Shown in pieces: positions 1-5,348 of a stretch of DNA of 6,938 nt. How positions within the stretch are numbered: the stretch's first letter is position 1; each line of letters begins with the position of its first letter. Position numbers and translations under genes: made by a program. The DNA comes from JBBROS01 sp043748985 (GTDB lineage Bacteria; Pseudomonadota; Alphaproteobacteria; Acetobacterales; Acetobacteraceae), in the NCBI GenBank assembly GCA_043748985.1, contig JAYVEG010000036.1, positions 1 through 6,938 on the forward strand, in the 5' to 3' direction. The notes beneath the pieces are model-generated. The model saw nothing but the letters and a program-made list of their open reading frames with translations, had not been told where the DNA came from and ran no database searches.

Positions 1-29
1 CCCCACGGGTCGGCTCCCTAACCAGACCT

Positions 30-599
30 TCACACCGGAAGGGCAGGGGGGATCACCTGCAGCCAGGGCCAGCGGGCGCGGTAGCTCTCGGCTTTGGCGA
101 GGAACAGGTCGGGGCGGTCCGCCAGCGGGTTCATGCGCAGGATGCCCGCTTCCATGTCTTCGAAGCCGTCGGGGGCATGGATGTCGCGGGTGGCCACATC
201 GATGCCGACGCAGGTGCAGGCGATGAGATACAGGTCGATGCCCTCCCGGACCGAGCGGAGCCGCGGATAGGCGGAGCCGAAGCGCTCGGGATACCAAAGG
301 TGGACCCTGGCCTGGTTCTTCACCTCGACGGTGGCACCAAGCCCCGCCGTCGCGTCGGCCACGCGGCGGATGACGGCGTCCTCCGCGTCCCATGACGGGT
401 CTGCGGCGTCGAAATAGAAGACGTCGTAGTCCTTCACGCCGCAGCCGGGCTCGTAACCGGAGACCCGGTTCCAGATGGCCTGGAACAGGCAGCCTGCGGT
501 CAGGTGGCATTGCGGCAGGCCGAGGCCGGGGAGGATGTCCAGCAACGCCGCGTTGACCGGGTCGCTTACGGCGTCCTGGAAGAAGCGCTCGGCGTTCAC
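30..599 (-). CDS. Nucleotidyltransferase-like protein (PF06042/DUF925 type)
   Basis: The 189-residue product has the landmarks of the nucleotidyltransferase-like family PF06042. A Gly-containing segment near residues 31-45 (LTAGCLFQAIWN) is followed by KDYDVFYFD at 56-64, where D57 and D59 resemble the DxD metal-binding pair of polymerase-beta-like transferases. KNQARVHLWY sits at 94-103 and a WPWL motif at 177-180, close to the C-terminus. The length matches the family's usual size of roughly 190 residues. The reaction and substrate of this family are not established, so only a nucleotidyl-transfer fold is inferred. The start is GTG at 599. The reading frame stays open far upstream, but that part is low-complexity Arg/Pro sequence antisense to other features, and family similarity begins at this GTG. 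The GTG overlaps the TGA of the small gene before it (GTGA), which suggests translational coupling. The protein looks cytoplasmic, with no signal peptide or membrane segment. Confidence 0.88.
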   Translation of the reverse strand: MNAERFFQDAVSDPVNAALLDILPGLGLPQCHLTAGCLFQAIWNRVSGYEPGCGVKDYDVFYFDAADPSWDAEDAVIRRVADATAGLGATVEVKNQARVHLWYPERFGSAYPRLRSVREGIDLYLIACTCVGIDVATRDIHAPDGFEDMEAGILRMNPLADRPDLFLAKAESYRARWPWLQVIPPALPV

Positions 600-811
600 G
601 GCCCGCGGACGACCTCCCAGACCAGGCACAGCATCCAGTCGTCGCGGCCGGGGTCGGCGGCCCAGGCGTGGCCGACCACGACGCATTCGGGCCCGTTCGA
701 GCGCCCGAGCTGCTGGCGCCGCTCCGCGCGGGTCCAGTGATGGGTTGCGGGAATGGTGGCGTGGCCGGTATCGGTGACGTCGTCGGGCGTCTTCATGCCT
801 TGGCATGGCAC
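596..811 (-). CDS. Small hypothetical protein coupled to the nucleotidyltransferase gene
   Basis: This short gene encodes 71 residues from a GTG at 811, or 66 residues from an ATG at 796. I do not recognise the product. Its N-terminal half is polar (Thr, His, Asp, Arg). Its C-terminal half reads like a folded protein core, with CVVVGHAWAADPGRDDWMLC followed by LVWEVVRGP. Reading the codons from 796, about 61 of 66 end in G or C, which is typical of real genes in such a genome. Its TGA overlaps the GTG start of the nucleotidyltransferase gene, so the two are probably co-transcribed and coupled. No good Shine-Dalgarno sequence is seen before either start: an AAGG lies only one base before the 796 ATG. 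The exact start is therefore uncertain, and a leaderless or weakly initiated gene is possible. A chance open frame remains the alternative. Confidence 0.55.
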   Translation of the reverse strand: MPCQGMKTPDDVTDTGHATIPATHHWTRAERRQQLGRSNGPECVVVGHAWAADPGRDDWMLCLVWEVVRGP

Positions 812-831
812 CGGGCGCCGAGTCGCGTCGT

Positions 832-860
832 GTCATACCAGCGTGCCCCTTGACGGAAAA
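832..860 (-). promoter_or_regulatory. Possible promoter for the minus-strand gene pair
   Basis: On the minus strand, TTTTCC (860-855) is separated by 17 bases from TATGAC (837-832). This gives a weak match to a sigma-70-type -35 (3 of 6) and a fair match to a -10 (4 of 6). Transcription would begin a few bases before the GTG at 811, fitting a short leader or near-leaderless message for the small gene. The call rests on consensus resemblance only, in a G+C-rich background where TATGAC stands out. Confidence 0.28.
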
Positions 861-951
861 CGTGCTGTCATCCAGCGAACTCGATCGCAGAGCCCCCGAT
901 GCGCCGACGCACGCTGCGTGCCGCCGCCCCCGCGGCAGCGGCCACGCAGCG

Positions 952-1074
952 GGCGAGGCGGATTGGTGGGAATAGCCGGTGTTCGACCTGCTGCCGCAGT
1001 TGAAGAAGGCGCCGGACCTGACGGGTGCCGTGCAGGGCATGGCATTGTTCTGGAACATCCGCCGCGTCACGTGA
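952..1074 (+). pseudogene. Unidentified coding-like fragment (possible gene remnant)
   Basis: In the frame ending at the TGA at 1072-1074, the segment reads GEADWWE, a TAG stop at 973-975, then PVFDLLPQLKKAPDL and TGAVQGMALFWNIRRVT. After the internal stop about 30 of the codons show very strong G/C third positions and a sensible amphipathic composition. This looks like the 3' end of a real protein gene rather than random sequence. A single C-to-T change (CAG to TAG) would explain the internal stop. Alternatively, a GTG at 979 could start a 31-residue peptide. I cannot name the family. The fragment directly precedes the decayed cytochrome c' tail, so both may belong to one deteriorating block. 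Confidence 0.3.
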
Positions 1075-1075
1075 C

Positions 1076-1276
1076 GCGCCGGCTCGCGTCGTCGGGATGG
1101 TGCTGGCATGAAGAACGGATCCGGCGCGCTTCGCCCCCGCGCTGGCTGCCGCCCGGCTGCACATGCAGGACCTGGTCGACGCAGCGGCGCGGCCGGATCG
1201 CGATGCGTTCGGCGCTGCGACCGGTCGGATGGTCTCGGTAGGCGGCGCATGCCACGCCGCGTTCCGTGCCGGGTAG
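1076..1276 (+). pseudogene. Decayed cytochrome c' (C-terminal remnant)
   Basis: In the frame ending at TAG 1274-1276 the sequence reads TDPARFAPALAAARLHMQDL, then VDAAARPDRDAFGAATGRM, then VSVGGACHAAFRAG. This is the last helix and haem-attachment region of cytochrome c', a periplasmic four-helix haem protein whose C-terminus normally carries CxxCH followed by an FR-type ending. Three defects are visible. An in-frame TGA lies at 1109-1111. Upstream similarity (GSRRRDGAGMK, like the Gly-Ser loop before the last helix) sits in a different frame. The first haem cysteine is Gly (GGC where TGC is expected), leaving GGACH. A start-like signal-peptide beginning, MRRRTLRAAAP at 899, lies upstream but does not connect to this region in frame. 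The gene appears dead. The family call rests on the C-terminal pattern only. Confidence 0.6.
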
Positions 1277-1304
1277 CCGCAGACCGGTGCAGCGTCCGAT
1301 AGTC

Positions 1305-1334
1305 TTGCAACCGTCGACGCCGGCAAGGTATCCC
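1305..1334 (+). promoter_or_regulatory. Weak candidate promoter for the radical SAM gene
   Basis: TTGCAA (1305-1310) and TATCCC (1329-1334) are 18 bases apart and end 28 bases before the ATG at 1363. The -35-like element matches sigma-70 consensus at four positions and the -10-like element at three. It is the best pair I could find in the short A+T-richer stretch after the cytochrome remnant. The call rests on consensus resemblance alone. Confidence 0.22.
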
Positions 1335-1362
1335 ATGGCTACATTTAACCGCGGACGACCCC

Positions 1363-2751
1363 ATGGACGGCCTGCTGAGCCTGAAGACCCGCCTCCGTCG
1401 CCTGCTGGCCCCGGGCCAGGCTGCGCCCACGACGGTGCTTGCCATGCCCGCTGCCGTCGCGCGGCCCGAGCCTGAGCCTGAGCCGGGCCCGTTTCAGGGC
1501 TATCTGGATGCCGCCAGCAACCGCCATGTCGCCGGCTGGATCCGGGACCTGTCGAAACCGGGGACGCGCGTCGCGTATCGTGTGATCGCTGTCATCGACG
1601 GCGTCGAGACCGTATTGCACGAGGGGGTTGCCGACGAGCATACGGCGCAGCTGGAGACGATCGGCGTCGGCGACGGCTCCCATGCCTTCTACGCGCGCTT
1701 CGACCGCCGGCTGAGCGATACCGAGCGTGATAGCCTGGCGGTTCAGGTCGTGGCGACGGGACGCGCGATCGAGCTTGCGCCGGGGATCGAGCGGGAGTGG
1801 AACCCGATCCGCTATATTGCGCTCGATGTCGTGGACAACTGCAACCTGCGCTGTCCGTTCTGCCTGTTCGACTACACGGGGGTGAACCGCACCAACGCCA
1901 TGGACCCGGCGGCGTTCGCGTCTACCCTGCGTCTGGCGCCGCTCACGACACTGGGCAATTTCTGGCTGTCGTGCCTGCATGAGCCGACGCTCCATCCGCA
2001 GTTCGAGGCACTGCTGGACGGGATCCCGCAGGAGCAGCGGCGCAAGGTATTCTACACGACGAACCTCGCGAAGCGGATGCCGCAATCCTATTACGAACTG
2101 CTGGCCGGGAGCGGGCTGCACAACCTGAACATCTCCATCGAGTCGTTCGATCCTGCGATCTACGAGCGGATGCGCAAGGGCGCCAAGCACCGGATCTTCA
2201 GCGCCAACTGGGATATCATGCTGGACGCGTTCGCCCGCGGCAGTGCGCCGCCGAAGGTGCGCTACATCATGATGGCGTATCGCTCGAACCTGGCCGAACT
2301 GCCGACACTGGTGCGGCGGCTGCGTGAGGAGAAGCAGGCCTGGCAGGTAGAGGTGCGCTTCACCTACCCGGAGCCGCACATCCCGGCCGCGTTCTGCGAG
2401 GCGGAGTTCCTGGAGGATGCCGACTGGGCATGGCTGCGCGAACAGTTCGCGGGGTATGACCCGAACGAGGTTATCCTGATCGCGCCGCCGGCCGAGGCGG
2501 CGGGGGCGGGCGTGCCGGACCCGGCGGGTGTGGCGCCCGTGGATGCCGAACTGGTGGTGGTCGTCAGCGAGCCGCAAGCAAAGCCGCGTTCGGTCGAGAT
2601 GCGGATCACGTGGGACGGCAAGGTGCGGGTGACGCCGGCGACCGACCCGTCGCAGGACCACGACACGAAGATCGAGCGCGCCTGCCTGGCGGAGCTGCAC
2701 ATCAGCGAGATCGGGGACCCCGACGCGTTCCTGGCGGGGCTGGTCGCGTAG
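1363..2751 (+). CDS. Radical SAM protein with N-terminal beta-rich module
   Basis: This 462-residue protein is a radical SAM enzyme, predicted to reduce S-adenosylmethionine with a [4Fe-4S] cluster and generate a 5'-deoxyadenosyl radical. The cluster motif CNLRCPFC is at 160-167 (C160, C164, C167), after a typical first strand (YIALDVVDN). HEPTLHP at 206-212 replaces the usual GEP strand, and ISIESFDPAIYERMRKG at 257-273 is a classic core segment. Residues 44-140 form a separate module (GYLD, VAGWIRD, IGVGDGSHAFYARF), a type I know from proteobacterial surface-glycan and glycosyltransferase proteins. A short Pro-Glu linker (35-41) precedes it. The C-terminal MRITWDGKVRVTP segment lies where SPASM domains carry cysteines, but none are present, so an auxiliary cluster is unlikely. 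The start at 1363 has only a poor ribosome site (GCGGACGA). No signal peptide is seen. The substrate is unknown; peptide, sugar or lipid modification are all possible. Confidence 0.9.
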   Translation: MDGLLSLKTRLRRLLAPGQAAPTTVLAMPAAVARPEPEPEPGPFQGYLDAASNRHVAGWIRDLSKPGTRVAYRVIAVIDGVETVLHEGVADEHTAQLETIGVGDGSHAFYARFDRRLSDTERDSLAVQVVATGRAIELAPGIEREWNPIRYIALDVVDNCNLRCPFCLFDYTGVNRTNAMDPAAFASTLRLAPLTTLGNFWLSCLHEPTLHPQFEALLDGIPQEQRRKVFYTTNLAKRMPQSYYELLAGSGLHNLNISIESFDPAIYERMRKGAKHRIFSANWDIMLDAFARGSAPPKVRYIMMAYRSNLAELPTLVRRLREEKQAWQVEVRFTYPEPHIPAAFCEAEFLEDADWAWLREQFAGYDPNEVILIAPPAEAAGAGVPDPAGVAPVDAELVVVVSEPQAKPRSVEMRITWDGKVRVTPATDPSQDHDTKIERACLAELHISEIGDPDAFLAGLVA

Positions 2752-2760
2752 GGCGGACCG

Positions 2761-3585
2761 CTAGTTCGTCACGCTGCCGTTGAAGTAGGCCTGCACGGTC
2801 GCCCACGCAACGGAGCGAAGATAAGAGGCGAGGTCCGCGTCCAAGCCGGCCGTGTAGGTGCTCGCTTCGGGCGAGCGGCCCTGGATGGCGGCGTATGTGG
2901 TCGCGGCGGCGAGATAGGTGCCGGCGAGGGTCGGATGCCGGTTGTCGTTGATGTAGAGCTGGATGGCGGGGCGGCCCTTCTGGGCGCGGGCGAAGGCGAG
3001 GCCGGCTGGGATGACCAGGGCGCCGTTGTCGTTGCCGGCCTTCGTGTAGGCCTCGGCGAGCGGGCCGGTCATGTCTGGCTTGTCGGCGTAGGCCCATGAC
3101 ATGAACAGGATGGGGACGGCGCCGTGCTTGCGGACGATGTCGGAGTCGAGTTTGGCGGATTTCGTGAACACCGGCGCCAGCTGCGGATGGATCGGGCATT
3201 GGCTGCAATCCATCATCACGGCGGCGTCGTAGACTTTGCCGGGCGGAGCGAAGACGATGTTGTTCTTGCCGTCGAAGTCGTAGGAGCCGACGGCGCCCGG
3301 GCGGAAGTAGCTTTCGACGTCGTGCCAATCGAGGCCTGAGCCGCCGATGGTGGCCATGGTGGCGCGGTGCACCGGCCCGCCGAGGCCGCGCTCGATCCCG
3401 GCGATATGGCGGGTGATGCCGTTGTTGAAGTAGTAGAAGCTGTTGCCGATGAAGAGAAAGCTCTGCGGCAGGTCGGGTGCAAGGCTTTTGACCATGGGCG
3501 CCGTCTGTGCGGAAGCCATTGTTGGGGCGAGCAGGACTGCTGCCAGCAGGGTCCGGATCAAGGTCTGGATCAAGGTCTGGCCCAT
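2761..3585 (-). CDS. Secreted SGNH/GDSL-type hydrolase
   Basis: The 274-residue product starts with a signal peptide (about residues 1-27, ending ASAQ), so it is exported to the periplasm or beyond. FLFIGNSFYYFNNG at 43-56 is the block I motif of SGNH hydrolases, with S49 as the likely nucleophile. IGGSGLDWH at 80-88 may supply the block II glycine. ILFMSWAY at 159-166 matches the 'TWAY'-like strand seen in DUF4886-type members. INDNRHPTLAGTYLAAA at 212-228 is block V, with D214 and H217 completing the catalytic set. The family hydrolyses esters of carbohydrates, lipids or acylated polymers; the substrate here is unknown. The ATG at 3585 is chosen because GGAG lies six bases upstream (3595-3592) and the signal peptide begins there. 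The frame continues upstream to 3675 without a signal-like sequence. The gene converges with the radical SAM gene and diverges from the binding-protein gene. Confidence 0.87.
   Translation of the reverse strand: MGQTLIQTLIRTLLAAVLLAPTMASAQTAPMVKSLAPDLPQSFLFIGNSFYYFNNGITRHIAGIERGLGGPVHRATMATIGGSGLDWHDVESYFRPGAVGSYDFDGKNNIVFAPPGKVYDAAVMMDCSQCPIHPQLAPVFTKSAKLDSDIVRKHGAVPILFMSWAYADKPDMTGPLAEAYTKAGNDNGALVIPAGLAFARAQKGRPAIQLYINDNRHPTLAGTYLAAATTYAAIQGRSPEASTYTAGLDADLASYLRSVAWATVQAYFNGSVTN
3550..3580. repeat. 12-bp tandem repeat inside the signal-peptide coding region
   Basis: The unit GGTCTGGATCAA occurs about 2.6 times in tandem (3550-3561 with one mismatch, 3562-3573 exact, 3574-3580 partial). 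Read on the minus strand it encodes the repeated tetrapeptides TLIQ, TLIR and TLLA at residues 4-15 of the SGNH hydrolase signal peptide. Because the unit length is a multiple of three, copy-number change would lengthen or shorten the hydrophobic start without breaking the frame. Confidence 0.85.
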
Positions 3586-3710
3586 GGTCGTCTCCGTTTT
3601 CGGCTTTGCACAAGTGTGCCTGGATTGCCGGCGGTTGGCCACACACACGCGCGGCACGAGGCTTGCTTCGTGCAAGTGCCGCTATCAGCAGCCTCAATAA
3701 GGGAAACTCC
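3586..3710. promoter_or_regulatory. Divergent intergenic region with inverted repeats
   Basis: These 125 bases separate the starts of the SGNH hydrolase (minus) and the binding-protein gene (plus), so they should contain both promoters. Two inverted repeats are visible. One is GCACA-AG-TGTGC at 3608-3619. The other is a 20-base hairpin at 3654-3673 with 8-base arms (GCACGAGG and CTTCGTGC, one G-T pair) around CTTG. The sequence around the first (TTTGCACAAGTGTGCC) loosely resembles the 3' side of the second (TTCGTGCAAGTGCC), as two operator half-copies might. I could not find a convincing -35/-10 pair in either direction. The ribosome sites are clear at both ends: GGAG at 3595-3592 and AAGGGA at 3699-3704. 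Confidence 0.45.
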
Positions 3711-5294
3711 ATGCGCCGTCGCACCCTGCTTGCCACCGGTCTCGCTGTCTCGAGCCTTGCGGCCTTGGCTCGTCCTGCACTCGTGCGGGCCCAGGCCGCG
3801 ACCACGTTGAAGGTCATACCCTACGCCGATCTGGCGCTGCTCGACCCGGCCGTGTCCGCCTTCATCACGCGCAACCATGTGCTGATGGTGTTCGACACGC
3901 TCTACGGCGTGGACGAGCAAGGCGTGGTGCAACCGCAGATGCTGGAGGGCCATACCGTGTCGCCGGATGGGCTGGAGTGGAGGCTCAGGCTGCGGTCCGG
4001 GCTGAAGTTCCACGACAACACGCCGGTGCTGGCGCGGGACTGTGTCGCGAGCATCCAACGCTGGCAGGTGAACGACGCGTTCGGCCAGGCGCTGGCGGTG
4101 GCGACGGCGGAGTTGGGTGCGCCCGACGACAAGACGATCGTGTTCAAGCTGAAGCGGCCGTTCCACCTGCTGCCGGACGCGCTGGGGCACCCCACCAACA
4201 CGATGTGCGCCATCATGCCGGAACGCCTGGCAAAGACGCCGGCGACGTCGCGCCTGGTGGAGATGGTGGGTAGCGGCCCGTTCAAATATATCGCCGACGA
4301 GCGGGTGCCGGGCGCGCGCAACCACTACGCCAAGTTCGACGGGTATCTGCCGCGGCAGGGGACGCCGAGCTTCACGGCCGGGCCACGGGTCGTGCATTTC
4401 GACAGGGTGGAGTGGATCACGACGCCCGACCCGGCGACCCAGGTGGCGGCGCTGAAGAACGGCGAGGTCGACTATGTCGAGCAACCGCTGATGGACCTGG
4501 TGACTTCATTGAAGGCCATGCGGGGGATCAAGGTGGACGTGGTGGAGACGAAGGGACTGATCGGGTTCCTGCGCTTCAACTTCATGTTCCCCCCCTTCGA
4601 CAACCCCGCCATCCGCCGCGTCGCGCTGAAGGCCGTTAACCAGAAGGAGTTCATGGAGGCCGTGGTGGGCGGGAATGCACCGTTCGACAGCGAGTGCGGC
4701 ATCTTCACGACCGGCACGCCGATGGCCAACGACGCCGGGATGGAGATGCTGAGCGGCAAGCATGACGTGAAGACCTTGAAGGAGGAGCTGAAGGCCGCGG
4801 GCTATGCCGGCGAAAAGGTCATCTTCCTGGAGCCCACCGACGTGCCGCGCATCAACGCGATCGGCGAAGTCGGCATCGATATGCTCCGCAAGATCGGGAT
4901 GAACGTCGACGTCATCGCGACCGACTGGGGCACCACGGTGCAGCGGAGCGTCAGCCGGCAGCCGCCGCAGAAGGGGGGCTGGCATATGTTCACGGCCTTT
5001 ACCGGCGGCATCGACTGCAGCTCGCTGGGCACCCATCAGCTGGCGCGCGGTAACGGCGCCGGGGCGTATAACGGCTGGCCGGATCTGCCGAAAATGGAGG
5101 CGATCCGCGATGCGTGGCTGGCTGCGCCGGACCTCGGCGCGCAAAAGACGATCGCGCGGGATTATCAGCTGCAGGCGATGCAGGACGTGCCTTATCTTCC
5201 GGTAGGGTCGTATCAGCAGCCGGCGGCTTGGAAGTCGAACATCGTGGATGTGCCGAAGGGGCTGGTGCTATTTACAGGTATGAAGCGGGGGTGA
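3711..5294 (+). CDS. ABC transporter family 5 solute-binding protein
   Basis: The 527-residue product is an extracytoplasmic solute-binding protein of family 5 (SBP_bac_5), the group that captures peptides, nickel, opines, glutathione and similar solutes for ABC importers. It begins MRRRTLLATGLAVSSLAALA and ends its leader near VRAQ (about residue 28). The arginines permit Tat export, though the motif is incomplete, so Sec is equally possible. The family signature is at 75-119: QPQMLEGHTVSPDGLEW, then LRSGLKFHDNTPVLARDCVASIQRW. GSGPFKYI (187-194) and FDNPAIRRVALKAVNQKEFM (296-315) are further conserved blocks. The start at 3711 is supported by AAGGGA six bases upstream and by the leader; the frame opens earlier at 3507 but that part is not protein-like. 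No permease or ATPase follows: a hairpin terminator lies directly downstream. The ligand cannot be read from the sequence. Confidence 0.94.
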   Translation: MRRRTLLATGLAVSSLAALARPALVRAQAATTLKVIPYADLALLDPAVSAFITRNHVLMVFDTLYGVDEQGVVQPQMLEGHTVSPDGLEWRLRLRSGLKFHDNTPVLARDCVASIQRWQVNDAFGQALAVATAELGAPDDKTIVFKLKRPFHLLPDALGHPTNTMCAIMPERLAKTPATSRLVEMVGSGPFKYIADERVPGARNHYAKFDGYLPRQGTPSFTAGPRVVHFDRVEWITTPDPATQVAALKNGEVDYVEQPLMDLVTSLKAMRGIKVDVVETKGLIGFLRFNFMFPPFDNPAIRRVALKAVNQKEFMEAVVGGNAPFDSECGIFTTGTPMANDAGMEMLSGKHDVKTLKEELKAAGYAGEKVIFLEPTDVPRINAIGEVGIDMLRKIGMNVDVIATDWGTTVQRSVSRQPPQKGGWHMFTAFTGGIDCSSLGTHQLARGNGAGAYNGWPDLPKMEAIRDAWLAAPDLGAQKTIARDYQLQAMQDVPYLPVGSYQQPAAWKSNIVDVPKGLVLFTGMKRG

Positions 5295-5303
5295 TCGTCG
5301 AAG

Positions 5304-5348
5304 AGCCCCCATTCAACCCTCTCCCCAAGGGAGAGGGCTTTTGGGGCT
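5304..5348. terminator. Hairpin terminator between convergent binding-protein genes
   Basis: A perfect 9-base stem, CCCTCTCCC (5317-5325) with GGGAGAGGG (5329-5337), encloses a CAA loop and is followed by CTTTT (5338-5342). It sits 22 bases after the stop of the plus-strand gene, which fits a factor-independent terminator for that gene. An outer arm pair, AGCCCC (5304-5309) with GGGGCT (5343-5348), could extend the structure around it and would overlap the last codons of the minus-strand gene. In the minus direction the stem is not followed by a proper T tract, so termination there is less certain. The core resembles the GGGAGAGGG-type hairpins commonly found between genes in proteobacteria. 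Confidence 0.75.

Larger units (their letters stand above)
812..1362. other. Stretch without an intact gene (decayed DNA)
   Basis: About 550 bases lie between the start of the minus-strand small gene and the radical SAM gene. Apart from the two remnants and candidate promoters listed separately, it contains a start-like stretch at 899 (MRRRTLRAAAP, signal-peptide-like) that runs into unlikely Arg/Cys-rich sequence and a stop at 1001. Long open frames on both strands here are low-complexity Arg/Ala/Pro readings typical of G+C-rich DNA and are not credible genes. No insertion-sequence ends, target duplications or tRNA-like fold were seen. Confidence 0.6.

Noticed and set aside
899..1003. Signal-peptide-like start MRRRTLRAAAP, similar at base level to the beginning of the binding-protein gene at 3711
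   Set aside because: It soon becomes Arg/Cys-rich and stops at 1001. The similarity is what common Arg-rich leaders share and does not show duplication. It may be the old start of the cytochrome gene but cannot be joined to it in frame.
753..1326. Open frames on both strands across the gene-poor stretch (162 and 152 residues)
   Set aside because: Compositions are Arg/Ala/Pro-heavy with no domain pattern. The frame carrying the cytochrome c' C-terminus explains part of the region better.
600..1445. Upstream extension of the nucleotidyltransferase frame to give 471 residues
   Set aside because: The added part is Arg/Pro/Ser-rich low-complexity sequence, runs antisense to the cytochrome remnant and the start of the radical SAM gene, and family similarity begins only at the GTG at 599.
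1335..1475. ATG at 1335 with AAGG six bases upstream, a better ribosome site than that of the radical SAM start at 1363
   Set aside because: It is in another frame, encodes a Pro/Arg/Cys-rich product overlapping the radical SAM N-terminus, and shows no protein-like features. A decoy leader role is possible but unsupported.
1345..2700. 451-residue open frame antisense to the radical SAM gene
   Set aside because: It is a G+C-driven shadow: rich in Arg, His, Leu and Val with no recognisable motifs, whereas the plus strand has clear radical SAM motifs.
3586..3675. Extended start of the SGNH hydrolase at 3675
   Set aside because: It would bury the signal peptide behind 30 polar residues. The ATG at 3585 has a well-spaced GGAG.
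3507..3710. N-terminal extension of the plus-strand binding protein to 3507
   Set aside because: The extension is antisense to the hydrolase signal peptide and has no leader character. The ATG at 3711 has AAGGGA well placed and starts a clear signal peptide.
3570..5144. Antisense open frames within the plus-strand binding-protein gene (304, 212, 139 residues)
   Set aside because: They are mirror frames of a high-G+C gene with Arg/His-rich composition and no motifs.
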